64,000 nucleotides of DNA from Pseudomonas sp. Irchel s3h17 (GTDB lineage Bacteria; Pseudomonadota; Gammaproteobacteria; Pseudomonadales; Pseudomonadaceae): contig NZ_FYDL01000020.1 of NCBI RefSeq assembly GCF_900187505.1, positions 1 to 64,000 on the forward strand, in the 5' to 3' direction. The position numbers and the translations under genes are program-made. Below, in pieces: positions 55,441-63,833 of this stretch; the first letter of the stretch is position 1; each line of letters opens with the position of its first letter. The notes beneath the pieces were generated by a model. The model saw nothing but the letters and a program-made list of their open reading frames with translations. It ran no database searches and had not been told where the DNA came from.

Positions 55441-56589
55441 ATGAGTATTTCCTCTTTCAAAATCGCTCACAAATTGCTCACCGGCGCGAGCGCCATCGAG
55501 CAGTTGGCCGCTGAGCTGACCCGCCTGGATGTCGACCACCCGCTGATCGTCACCGATGCTGCACTGGTCAAGTCCGGTACGGTAGAGCTGGCGCTGGCCC
55601 AATTGGGCGGGCGTACTTTCGAGATTTTCGACCGGGTGCTACCCGACCCGGAAATCGCCATCGTCGAAGACTGCATGCGCGTCTACCGCGAAGGCGGGCA
55701 TGACGGCCTGATCGGCCTGGGCGGCGGCAGTGCCATCGACATCGCCAAAAGCGTGGCGGCCTACGCCGGGTATCACGGGGCGCTTGAGGATCTGTTCGGT
55801 GTCGATCAGGTGCCACGCAAGGGCCCACCGCTGATCGCCATCCCGACCACCGCCGGTACCGGATCGGAAGTCACCAATGTGGCGATCCTGTCCGACAAGG
55901 TGGCGCAACTCAAAAAAGGCATCGTCAGCGATTACCTGTTACCCGATGTGGCCCTGGTCAGTCCGCAAATGACTTTGACCTGCCCGCGCAGCGTGACCGC
56001 CGCCAGCGGCGTTGATGCGCTGGTGCACGCGGTGGAGTCTTATCTGTCGGTCAACGCATCGCCCATTACCGACGCCTTGGCCATTGGTGCGATCAGGTTG
56101 ATCGCCAATGCGTTGCCCAAGGCCTATGCCAACCCCTCGAACCTGCAGGCCCGTGAGGACATGGCTACCGCCAGCCTGATGGCCGGCATGGCCTTTGGCA
56201 ACGCGGGTGTCGGCGCGGTGCATGCCCTGGCGTATCCGCTGGGCGGGCGTTTCAACATTGCCCACGGCGTGAGCAATGCCCTGTTGCTGCCCCATGTCAT
56301 GACCTGGAACAAGATGGCCTGTGTGGAACGTATGCAGGACATCGCCGAGGCATTTGGCGTGAAGACGACGCACTTGAGTGTGCAGGAAGCGGCGGACCAG
56401 GCGGTTGAGGCGATGGCGCGACTCTGTGCCGCAGTGGAGATCCCTCAAGGCTTGCGCAGTTTCGGGGTGCCGGAAGACGCGATCCCGGCGATGGCCGTGG
56501 AGGCCGCGGGAATCGAGCGGTTGATGCGCAACAATCCACGCCAGTTGAGTGCTGTCGATATCGAGAAGATTTACCGGGCTGCCTACTGA
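55441..56589 (+). CDS. Iron-containing alcohol dehydrogenase
   Basis: A 382-aa group III (iron-activated) dehydrogenase. The nucleotide-binding GGGSAIDIAKSVA (about 95-107), TTAGTGSEVTNVA and the metal-binding histidines in HAVESYLS, AVHALAYPLGG and HGVSNALLLPHV are visible. The substrate is unknown. It lies 202 bases downstream of the transporter genes, separated by a REP pair, so it may have its own promoter. Co-location suggests it could act on an aldehyde derived from the imported amine, an inference only. Confidence 0.9.
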   Translation: MSISSFKIAHKLLTGASAIEQLAAELTRLDVDHPLIVTDAALVKSGTVELALAQLGGRTFEIFDRVLPDPEIAIVEDCMRVYREGGHDGLIGLGGGSAIDIAKSVAAYAGYHGALEDLFGVDQVPRKGPPLIAIPTTAGTGSEVTNVAILSDKVAQLKKGIVSDYLLPDVALVSPQMTLTCPRSVTAASGVDALVHAVESYLSVNASPITDALAIGAIRLIANALPKAYANPSNLQAREDMATASLMAGMAFGNAGVGAVHALAYPLGGRFNIAHGVSNALLLPHVMTWNKMACVERMQDIAEAFGVKTTHLSVQEAADQAVEAMARLCAAVEIPQGLRSFGVPEDAIPAMAVEAAGIERLMRNNPRQLSAVDIEKIYRAAY

Positions 56590-56669
56590 TCATTGCACTC
56601 ACGGTGTGCGCGTCAAAGCATGAGGTATACAATGCGCGCCATCGTGATCCTGCTCAAAAAAGGTGCGTC

Positions 56670-57344
56670 ATGCAGCCCTTCGCAATTGCTCCGTCGATTC
56701 TCTCCGCCGACTTCGCCCGCCTGGGTGAAGAAGTGGACAACGTTCTGGCCGCGGGTGCCGACATCGTTCACTTCGATGTCATGGACAATCACTATGTGCC
56801 AAACCTGACCATCGGGCCGATGGTCTGCTCGGCTTTGCGCAAGTATGGCGTGACCGCGCCGATCGACGCGCACCTGATGGTCAGCCCGGTAGACCGCATC
56901 ATCGGCGACTTCATCGAAGCCGGCGCGACCTACATCACCTTCCACCCGGACGCCTCGACCCACGTCGACCGCTCCCTGCAAATGATCCGCGAAGGCGGTT
57001 GCAAGGCGGGCCTGGTGTTCAATCCGGCGACCCCGCTGGACGTGCTGAAGTACGTGATGGACAAGGTCGACATGATCCTGCTGATGAGCGTCAACCCAGG
57101 CTTCGGCGGGCAGACGTTCATTCCGGCGACCCTCGACAAGCTGCGTGAAGCCCGTGCACTGATCGACGCATCGGGCCGTGATATCCGCCTGGAAATCGAC
57201 GGTGGCGTGAACGTGAACAACATCCGTGAAATCGCGGCGGCGGGCGCCGACACCTTCGTGGCGGGTTCTGCGATCTTCAACGCGCCGAACTACCAGGAAG
57301 TGATTGAGAAGATGCGCTCCGAACTGGCCCTGGCTCGCCCATGA
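56670..57344 (+). CDS. rpe: Ribulose-phosphate 3-epimerase
   Basis: A 224-aa TIM-barrel enzyme that interconverts ribulose-5-phosphate and xylulose-5-phosphate. APSILSADFARLGEE at the N-terminus, HFDVMDNHYVPN and the metal-site NPGFGGQ are diagnostic. The ATG at 56670 is used because the upstream frame to 56604 is not homologous. It overlaps gph by 4 bases, a common pairing in gammaproteobacteria. Confidence 0.97.
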   Translation: MQPFAIAPSILSADFARLGEEVDNVLAAGADIVHFDVMDNHYVPNLTIGPMVCSALRKYGVTAPIDAHLMVSPVDRIIGDFIEAGATYITFHPDASTHVDRSLQMIREGGCKAGLVFNPATPLDVLKYVMDKVDMILLMSVNPGFGGQTFIPATLDKLREARALIDASGRDIRLEIDGGVNVNNIREIAAAGADTFVAGSAIFNAPNYQEVIEKMRSELALARP

Positions 57345-58159
57345 GCGGGTTTGAGCAGCTGTTCCCGGGGCGCCTGCCACGGTTGGTGATGTTCGATCTG
57401 GATGGCACTTTGATCGATTCGGTCCCGGACCTGGCAGTGGCTGTGGATAACATGCTGCTCAAACTGGGGCGTGAACCGGCCGGTCTGGTCGCGGTGCGCG
57501 AGTGGGTCGGCAACGGTGCGCCGGTGCTGGTGCGGCGCGCGCTGGCGGGCAGTATCGACCACAGCCACGTCGACGATGGCGAGGCCGAGCACGCCCTGGC
57601 GATTTTCATGGAGGCCTACGCGGACGGCCATGAGTTGACGGTGGTCTACCCCGGCGTACGCGACACCCTGAAATGGTTGTACAAACAGGGCGTCGAGATG
57701 GCGTTGATCACCAACAAGCCGGAGCGCTTTGTCGCGCCCTTGCTGGACCAGATGAAAATCGGTCGCTACTTCAAGTGGATCATTGGCGGTGACACCCTGC
57801 CGCAGAAAAAACCCGATCCGGCTGCGCTGTTTTTCGTGATGAAAATGGCCAACGTCCCGGCCTCGCAATCCTTGTTCATCGGTGACTCGCGCAGCGACGT
57901 GCAGGCAGCCAAGGCGGCGGGCGTGCAGTGTGTTGCGTTGAGCTACGGCTACAACCATGGCCGGCCGATTGCCGAAGAATCGCCGGCACTGGTGATCGAC
58001 GATCTGCGCAAGCTAATTCCCGGTTGCCTGGACCCGGCCGCTGAGATAACGTTGCCCGACGCTGTTCAATCCCCTCCTGGAAATTCCATCGTGGTGGTCA
58101 CTCGCAAACTCTGGATGAAAGTCATCAAGGCCCTGGCCCGCTGGCGTTGGCGCGCCTGA
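57341..58159 (+). CDS. gph: Phosphoglycolate phosphatase, with trp-leader-like C-terminus
   Basis: A 272-aa HAD-superfamily phosphatase with DLDGTLIDS (nucleophile Asp), the T/S motif in ALITNKPERF, and FIGDSRSDVQAA. It removes phosphate from 2-phosphoglycolate. The enzyme proper ends near residue 230. The remaining tail of about 40 residues finishes TRKLWMKVIKALARWRWRA, with three Trp and many basic residues, and matches the leader peptide before trpG. The tail therefore doubles as the trpE leader, which follows 70 bases downstream. The start overlaps rpe. Confidence 0.95.
   Translation: MSGFEQLFPGRLPRLVMFDLDGTLIDSVPDLAVAVDNMLLKLGREPAGLVAVREWVGNGAPVLVRRALAGSIDHSHVDDGEAEHALAIFMEAYADGHELTVVYPGVRDTLKWLYKQGVEMALITNKPERFVAPLLDQMKIGRYFKWIIGGDTLPQKKPDPAALFFVMKMANVPASQSLFIGDSRSDVQAAKAAGVQCVALSYGYNHGRPIAEESPALVIDDLRKLIPGCLDPAAEITLPDAVQSPPGNSIVVVTRKLWMKVIKALARWRWRA
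58091..58159 (+). promoter_or_regulatory. trpE leader peptide coding region embedded in gph
   Basis: In-frame internal starts (GTG at 58091 or 58094, or ATG at 58115) would give a 14- to 22-residue peptide ending in ARWRWRA then TGA. A GGAA sequence lies 9 bases before the GTG. Paired Trp codons just before the stop, next to a hairpin, are the hallmark of ribosome-mediated attenuation. trpE attenuation is reported for P. putida. Confidence 0.7.
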
Positions 58160-58169
58160 CGTGATCCTG

Positions 58170-58189
58170 GCCGGCTATCCGGCGCGTTT
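58170..58189 (+). terminator. Candidate attenuator hairpin before trpE
   Basis: A GCCGG-CTAT-CCGGC stem-loop lies 11 bases after the leader stop, followed by a short TTT run. GGCGCGCC within the leader could pair with CCGGCGCG here, giving alternative folds. The stem is short, so termination strength is uncertain. Confidence 0.5.
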
Positions 58190-58229
58190 GCACACCTGAC
58201 TGTTTGACCCTCACGCCACGAGGCACCTC

Positions 58230-59711
58230 ATGATCCGCGAAGAATTCCTGCGTTTGGCCGCTGCCGGCTACAACCGTATCCCGCTGGCCTGCGAAACCCT
58301 TGCCGACTTCGATACTCCACTGTCGATCTACCTGAAACTGGCCGACCAGCCCAATTCCTACCTGCTGGAATCGGTACAGGGCGGAGAGAAATGGGGCCGT
58401 TACTCGATCATCGGCCTGCCGTGCCGCACGGTGCTGCGGGTGCACGATCACCATGTCAGCGTGACCGTTGATGGCGTTGAGGTGGAAAGCCACGATGTCG
58501 AAGACCCGCTGGCGTTCGTCGAAGCGTTCAAGGCCCGTTACAACGTGCCGACCATCGCCGGTCTGCCGCGTTTCAACGGTGGCCTGGTGGGCTACTTCGG
58601 TTACGACTGCGTGCGTTATGTGGAGAAGCGCCTGGGCAAGTGCCCGAACCCGGATCCGCTGGGAGTGCCGGACATTCTGCTGATGGTGTCCGACGCTGTG
58701 GTGGTGTTCGACAACCTCGCCGGCAAGATGCACGCGATCGTGCTGGCGGATCCTTCGCAGGAAAACGCCTTTGAGCAAGGCCAGGCGCGTCTTGAGGAGT
58801 TGCTGGAAAAACTCCGCCAGCCGATTACCCCGCGCCGTGGCCTGGATTTCAGCCAGCAGCAGGCAGCGGACCCGGTGTTCCGCTCCAGCTTCACCCAGGA
58901 CGATTACGAGCGGGCAGTTGACACCATCAAGGAGTACATCCTCGCCGGTGACTGCATGCAAGTGGTGCCGTCGCAACGGATGTCCATCGACTTCAAGGCC
59001 GCGCCGATCGATCTGTACCGTGCGCTGCGTTGTTTCAACCCGACGCCCTACATGTACTTCTTCAACTTCGGCGACTTCCATGTCGTTGGCAGTTCACCGG
59101 AAGTGCTGGTGCGGGTCGAAGACAACCTGATCACCGTGCGCCCGATTGCCGGCACTCGCCCGCGGGGCGCCAGTGAGGAAGCGGACCGGGCGCTGGAAGA
59201 AGACCTGCTGTCGGATGACAAGGAAATCGCCGAGCACCTGATGCTGATTGACCTGGGCCGTAACGACACCGGCCGTGTCTCGGAAATCGGCTCGGTGAAA
59301 CTCACCGAGAAAATGGTGATCGAGCGTTATTCCAATGTGATGCACATCGTGTCCAACGTCACCGGCCAATTGAAGGCCGGCTTGACGGCAATGGACGCGC
59401 TGCGCGCGATTCTGCCGGCCGGCACGTTGTCGGGTGCACCGAAGATTCGGGCGATGGAAATCATCGACGAACTGGAGCCGGTCAAGCGGGGTGTCTACGG
59501 CGGCGCGGTGGGCTACTTCGCCTGGAACGGCAACATGGATACCGCCATTGCCATTCGTACCGCGGTGATCAAGAACGGTGAGCTTCATGTGCAAGCGGGT
59601 GGCGGCATCGTTGCCGACTCTGTGCCTGCGCTGGAATGGGAAGAAACCCTGAACAAGCGCCGCGCGATGTTCCGAGCCGTGGCCCTGGCCGAACAAACAC
59701 CGCAAGGCTGA
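58230..59711 (+). CDS. trpE: Anthranilate synthase component I
   Basis: A 493-aa TrpE that makes anthranilate from chorismate, using ammonia from TrpG. The catalytic region includes GGLVGYFGYDCVRYVE, GTRPRGAS, LIDLGRNDTGRVS and LSGAPKIRAMEII. The feedback site residues near the N-terminus (LLESVQGGEKWGRYS) are present. It is separated from trpGDC by the estA gene, as is normal in Pseudomonas. A Trp-rich leader overlapping gph precedes it. Confidence 0.98.
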   Translation: MIREEFLRLAAAGYNRIPLACETLADFDTPLSIYLKLADQPNSYLLESVQGGEKWGRYSIIGLPCRTVLRVHDHHVSVTVDGVEVESHDVEDPLAFVEAFKARYNVPTIAGLPRFNGGLVGYFGYDCVRYVEKRLGKCPNPDPLGVPDILLMVSDAVVVFDNLAGKMHAIVLADPSQENAFEQGQARLEELLEKLRQPITPRRGLDFSQQQAADPVFRSSFTQDDYERAVDTIKEYILAGDCMQVVPSQRMSIDFKAAPIDLYRALRCFNPTPYMYFFNFGDFHVVGSSPEVLVRVEDNLITVRPIAGTRPRGASEEADRALEEDLLSDDKEIAEHLMLIDLGRNDTGRVSEIGSVKLTEKMVIERYSNVMHIVSNVTGQLKAGLTAMDALRAILPAGTLSGAPKIRAMEIIDELEPVKRGVYGGAVGYFAWNGNMDTAIAIRTAVIKNGELHVQAGGGIVADSVPALEWEETLNKRRAMFRAVALAEQTPQG

Positions 59712-59734
59712 CCTTGCGGTAAGAGCGCTTGTTG

Positions 59735-59813
59735 TTGCTCGCGCTCGGCTGCGAAGCCGTCGCCATGATGGGCCTGCTTTGCAGGCCAGCGGGAGCAAGC
59801 TCCCTCGCCACAA
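59735..59813. repeat. REP-type inverted repeat after trpE
   Basis: A partial palindrome with arms TTGCTCGCGCTCGGCTGC (about 59735-59752) and AGCGGGAGCAAGCTCCCTCG (about 59788-59807), plus the TTTGCAGGCC core. It is the same family as the repeat at 55242-55342. Confidence 0.6.
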
Positions 59814-59826
59814 AATCCGAGGCACA

Positions 59827-59862
59827 AAAAAACGCTGCCCCCGTGAGGAGGCAGCGTTTTTT
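59827..59862. terminator. Bidirectional terminator between trpE and estA
   Basis: A 13-bp perfect stem (AAAAAACGCTGCC / GGCAGCGTTTTTT) with a 10-base loop. The A and T runs on either side let it end both the trpE and estA transcripts, which converge here. Confidence 0.95.
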
Positions 59863-59875
59863 ATTGCCCGTCGCT

Positions 59876-61786
59876 TCAGAAGTCCAGTGCGAGCCCTACG
59901 TTGATGGCTTGCTGGGTGAAGTCATCATCCTTGCGGATGTTGTAGCCGGCACGCAACGCCAGGTCGGCGGTGAGTTTGTGGCTGACGCCCAGGTTCAGGC
60001 GGTTGGTATGGGACTGCGGGGTATAGCCTTCCAGGGTGTAATGGTTGTCCGGGAGGCTGTTGAGGTTCATGGTCACGTCCTGGGTGTCGTCTTCATACTC
60101 GCGTTCGTTGGCGTACTCGCCGTACACCTGGGTTTTCGGGGTGAACTGATACTTGCCTTGCAGACCGATACCCAGGCGTCTTGAGTTACGTTTCTGGTCG
60201 TCGTAGGTCAGGGCCGTGGCGTCGTTACCGTCCTCCGAGTAGCCATCGACTTCGACCTTGGCAAAGTCCGCGCTGACGAACGGCGACAGGTGCCAAGGGC
60301 TGCTTGCCTGTTGCGCGATGTCGTAACCGAGCCGGCCGCTGGCAGCCAGCACGGTACCGCTGGTATCGCCTTTTTCGCCTCGCTGGTTGGCGCCCAGGTC
60401 GAACTTGCGTTTGAGGCTGTCATAGTCCAGATGCCCGGCGGTCAGGGCGCCATCGGCCCACCAGCGGTTTTGCTGGTACTGGGCGAATGCGGTGCCCATG
60501 TAAGTGTTGAGCTTGTAGTCCGAATCGTTGTTGCCGGCCTCCAGGTCCTGGCGATAGAAGCCGGCCGCGACACCTACGCGCCACGCATCGTTGAGGCGGT
60601 AGCTGCCACCGATGTTCAGGTTGTAGCCGTTGCCGTCACCACTGGCGGCGCTGTTCTGATCGTCAAAATCCAGGTGCTGGCCACCGCCGGCGACGATGGC
60701 TCGCCATTGGCCGACGCCTTGCCAGTTTTCCCAGTCCGCCTGCCATTGGTTACGCAGTTCGTCCTGGTGCGCGCGCAGTGTCCCGTGGGCCATTTCTGGC
60801 AGCAGTGTCAGTTCCCAGGGTGCCGCCAGCAGGGAGTAGGCATAGTCGGCAATCAGGCGTTGCCCGGCTTCGGTCGGGTGCACCGCGTCGTTGTAGATCA
60901 GCTTGCTGGGATCGGGGGTGGCACTGTTGATGCCGTATGTGGCGCTTTCCGTGCAGCCGATGCCGCTGAAGCAGGTGGCGGTGAGGTTCTGGTCAGTGGC
61001 CAGGCCAAACTGCGCCGGATCGGTAAAGGCCTCATTGAGCAGCACTGGAATATTGAGGGGAATGACCTCAGCGTCGACGGTTTGCAGTTGCCGTACCAGT
61101 TCGCTGTTGAACTGGGCGCTGAGCTGCGAGGTAAAGGCTTGCAGCGGGCTGCCATTGATGGCCGGCGTCAGGCCGATGTCCGGCAGCAACCAGACCATGA
61201 TGTACTTGGCGCCTGCACCTTGCAGGGTTTGCACGCTGTCGACCAGTCGATCGGCGGCGGCACTGGCCTGTACTGGATTGAGTACCCGGCCTTGAAGGAA
61301 ATCGTTACCGCCACCGGAAAGGTAGTAGAGCGCGTTCGGGTCGGCGCGAAAGCCGTTGGTCGGTAGATAGCCTGGCTTGGTGCGCTCGCCGGCGCTTGAT
61401 GTGCTGGTGATCGAGTCAAGGATCTGGTCGGTACGGTAGCCACCAACGGCCCAGTTGTTGCCGTCTGGCAGGCCCTGGCTGGCACGGGTGGCCGAGGTCG
61501 AGGCCGCCGTGTCGTCGGCGGAAAAGCCCAGTTTGCCCCCCAGCAACTGTGTCGAGTTGGCGGAGCGCTCCTCCCCGGTGCCGTCCTTGTAAGTCGGGCC
61601 TGTGCGGTTGGTGAAGCGCTGTGTCGCGCCTGCCGGGCCGCCCGAGTCGGCAAATTGCCCCGCGTCGTTGAGGCTGTCGCCAAATACAATGAAGTTCGAG
61701 AAAGGGATTGGGGCGGCATTCGCCTGGGCGCTGGCCATTGCAAGAAGACAACCCGCCAACGGTACAAACAGCGTCTGTTTGATCAT
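59876..61786 (-). CDS. estA: GDSL-type autotransporter esterase EstA
   Basis: A 636-aa autotransporter. After a signal peptide (about 1-24) comes a GDSL lipase/esterase passenger with FGDSLNDAG (catalytic Ser near residue 37), SGGGNDF and DAVHPTEAG (catalytic Asp/His). A C-terminal 12-strand barrel (about 370-636) ends in the terminal Phe typical of outer-membrane proteins (LALDF). EstA-type esterases of Pseudomonas affect rhamnolipid production, motility and biofilm. The true ATG is 61786; the codon at 61792 is TTG. It is divergent from the trpGDC leader. Confidence 0.92.
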   Translation of the reverse strand: MIKQTLFVPLAGCLLAMASAQANAAPIPFSNFIVFGDSLNDAGQFADSGGPAGATQRFTNRTGPTYKDGTGEERSANSTQLLGGKLGFSADDTAASTSATRASQGLPDGNNWAVGGYRTDQILDSITSTSSAGERTKPGYLPTNGFRADPNALYYLSGGGNDFLQGRVLNPVQASAAADRLVDSVQTLQGAGAKYIMVWLLPDIGLTPAINGSPLQAFTSQLSAQFNSELVRQLQTVDAEVIPLNIPVLLNEAFTDPAQFGLATDQNLTATCFSGIGCTESATYGINSATPDPSKLIYNDAVHPTEAGQRLIADYAYSLLAAPWELTLLPEMAHGTLRAHQDELRNQWQADWENWQGVGQWRAIVAGGGQHLDFDDQNSAASGDGNGYNLNIGGSYRLNDAWRVGVAAGFYRQDLEAGNNDSDYKLNTYMGTAFAQYQQNRWWADGALTAGHLDYDSLKRKFDLGANQRGEKGDTSGTVLAASGRLGYDIAQQASSPWHLSPFVSADFAKVEVDGYSEDGNDATALTYDDQKRNSRRLGIGLQGKYQFTPKTQVYGEYANEREYEDDTQDVTMNLNSLPDNHYTLEGYTPQSHTNRLNLGVSHKLTADLALRAGYNIRKDDDFTQQAINVGLALDF

Positions 61787-61932
61787 GATCAAGTCCGTTT
61801 ATTTATTGTTGTATTGAACGAAACGACAGTACCAAAAACTTTTGCGCTTTTGCTATGGCCAAAGACCGCCTCTGTTGCGTGCGCTGCGCCATATTGCACC
61901 CTCTGCTCAGCTAAGTTACTGTGCTGGAACGT

Positions 61933-62019
61933 ATGAATGAGACCTTCCCCGTGTTGATCGTCAGCAAACTCCTGGATCAAGTCGTCAAGGCACACGCCCG
62001 TTGGCGTTGGCGCGCCTGA
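61933..62019 (+). CDS. trpGDC leader peptide (28 aa)
   Basis: An ATG frame encodes 28 residues beginning MNETFPVLIVSKLL and ending VVKAHARWRWRA then TGA. The last 24 bases differ from the gph tail by one base, and the preceding 15 are partly conserved. Two Trp codons precede the stop, and a GCCGG hairpin follows. This is the expected structure of the trpG attenuator leader reported in P. putida. The ribosome binding site is weak and was judged only by spacing. Confidence 0.78.
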   Translation: MNETFPVLIVSKLLDQVVKAHARWRWRA

Positions 62020-62028
62020 ACTTTCTCT

Positions 62029-62056
62029 GCCGGCCTGGCCGGACCTGTACCGTTTT
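62029..62056 (+). terminator. Candidate attenuator hairpin before trpG
   Basis: A CCGGC-CTG-GCCGG stem-loop lies 10 bases after the leader stop, and TTTT follows 10 bases later (62053-62056). It parallels the hairpin before trpE. Confidence 0.5.
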
Positions 62057-62180
62057 GCCTTCTTTACCCGTATGAACGACCGCTTTTGCTGAATGCCAGC
62101 AACTGACCGTGTGTAGCGTGACTGCGGGTCAATCATTCGAAGGCTGTCTTAAAAGTCAGTGAATTCAAGAGGTTCCAGCC

Positions 62181-62774
62181 ATGTTGCTGATGATTGATAA
62201 CTACGACTCCTTTACCTACAACGTTGTGCAATACCTTGGAGAGCTAGGCGCCGAGGTCAAGGTCGTGCGCAACGACGAGCTCACCATTGCCCAGATCGAA
62301 GCGCTCAAGCCTGAGCGTATCGTGGTGTCCCCCGGCCCATGCACCCCAACCGAAGCCGGTGTGTCGATCGAAGCCATCAAGTATTTCGCCGGCAAGCTGC
62401 CAATTCTCGGTGTCTGCCTGGGGCATCAGTCCATCGGCCAGGCGTTTGGTGGGGATGTGGTGCGGGCCCGTCAAGTGATGCACGGTAAGACTAGTCCGGT
62501 ATTCCACGAGGACAAGGGTGTGTTCGCGGGGCTTAACCGTCCGCTGACCGTTACCCGTTATCATTCGTTGATTGTCAAACGCGAAACCCTTCCCGATTGC
62601 CTGGAGCTGACCGCCTGGACCCAGTTCGAAGATGGCTCGGTCGATGAAATCATGGGCCTGCGCCACAAGACCTTGAACATCGAAGGGGTGCAGTTCCACC
62701 CTGAGTCGATTCTCACCGAGCAGGGTCATGAACTGTTTGCCAACTTCCTCAAACAAACCGGCGGCACGCGCTAA
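62181..62774 (+). CDS. trpG: Anthranilate synthase component II (glutamine amidotransferase)
   Basis: A 197-aa class I amidotransferase that supplies ammonia to TrpE. The oxyanion and nucleophile motif GVCLGHQSIGQ (Cys near residue 79) and the His/Glu pair in VQFHPESI are intact. In Pseudomonas one copy usually serves tryptophan synthesis and may be shared with folate. It leads the trpGDC operon, 9 bases before trpD, and follows a leader-peptide region. Confidence 0.97.
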   Translation: MLLMIDNYDSFTYNVVQYLGELGAEVKVVRNDELTIAQIEALKPERIVVSPGPCTPTEAGVSIEAIKYFAGKLPILGVCLGHQSIGQAFGGDVVRARQVMHGKTSPVFHEDKGVFAGLNRPLTVTRYHSLIVKRETLPDCLELTAWTQFEDGSVDEIMGLRHKTLNIEGVQFHPESILTEQGHELFANFLKQTGGTR

Positions 62775-62783
62775 GGACTTTCC

Positions 62784-63833
62784 ATGGATATCAAGACTGC
62801 CCTGAGCCGTATCGTCGGCCATCTGGACCTGAGCACTGAGGAAATGCGCGATGTGATGCGCGAAATCATGACCGGGCAATGCACGGATGCGCAGATTGGC
62901 GCGTTCATGATGGCCATGCGTATGAAAAGCGAGAGCATCGACGAGATCGTCGGCGCGGTATCGGTCATGCGCGAACTGGCAGACAAGGTCGAGCTGAAAA
63001 CCCTCGACGGTGTTGTCGACGTGGTGGGCACTGGCGGCGACGGGGCGAACATCTTCAACGTTTCGACCGCCTCCTCCTTTGTGGTGGCCGCAGCCGGTTG
63101 CACCGTCGCCAAGCACGGTAACCGTGCCGTTTCCGGCAAGAGCGGCAGCGCCGACCTGCTGGAGGCAGCCGGGATCTACCTGAACCTGACGCCTGTGCAA
63201 GTGGCCCGCTGCATCGACAACGTTGGTATTGGTTTTATGTTTGCCCAATCCCATCACCGTGCGATGAAATACGCTGCAAGTCCACGCCGTGATCTGGGCT
63301 TGCGCACACTGTTCAACATGCTCGGCCCGCTTACGAATCCGGCCGGTGTGAAGCATCAGGTCGTGGGTGTGTTCAGTCAGGCGTTGTGCCGGCCGTTGGC
63401 CGAGGTCTTGCAACGCCTGGGCAGCAAACATGTGCTGGTGGTGCATTCGAAGGACGGCCTGGACGAGTTCAGCCTGGCAGCCCCGACCTTTGTCGCGGAA
63501 CTGAAAGACGACCGGATCAGCGAGTACTGGGTCGAACCAGAGGATTTGGGTATGAAGAGCCAGAGCCTGCATGGTCTGGCGGTGGAAAGCCCGGCAGCCT
63601 CGCTGGAACTGATCCGCGATGCGCTGGGGCGCCGAAAAACCGAAAATGGACAGAAAGCCGCAGAAATGATCGTGCTCAATGCCGGTGCCGCCCTGTACGC
63701 GGCTGATCATGCAAGTAGCCTGAGAGAGGGCGTGGCCCTGGCTCACGACGCTCTGCATACGGGCCTTGCACGAGAAAAGCTTGAAGAATTGGGTGCGTTT
63801 ACCGCGGTATTCAGAATGGAGAATGAGGCATGA
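62784..63833 (+). CDS. trpD: Anthranilate phosphoribosyltransferase
   Basis: A 349-aa TrpD that joins anthranilate and PRPP. VVGTGGDGANIFNVSTAS (PRPP-binding glycine motif near residue 80), KHGNRAVSGKSGSADLLEA and NMLGPLTNPA are present. The 3' end overlaps trpC by 4 bases. It lies in the trpGDC operon, with trpE elsewhere. Confidence 0.98.
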   Translation: MDIKTALSRIVGHLDLSTEEMRDVMREIMTGQCTDAQIGAFMMAMRMKSESIDEIVGAVSVMRELADKVELKTLDGVVDVVGTGGDGANIFNVSTASSFVVAAAGCTVAKHGNRAVSGKSGSADLLEAAGIYLNLTPVQVARCIDNVGIGFMFAQSHHRAMKYAASPRRDLGLRTLFNMLGPLTNPAGVKHQVVGVFSQALCRPLAEVLQRLGSKHVLVVHSKDGLDEFSLAAPTFVAELKDDRISEYWVEPEDLGMKSQSLHGLAVESPAASLELIRDALGRRKTENGQKAAEMIVLNAGAALYAADHASSLREGVALAHDALHTGLAREKLEELGAFTAVFRMENEA

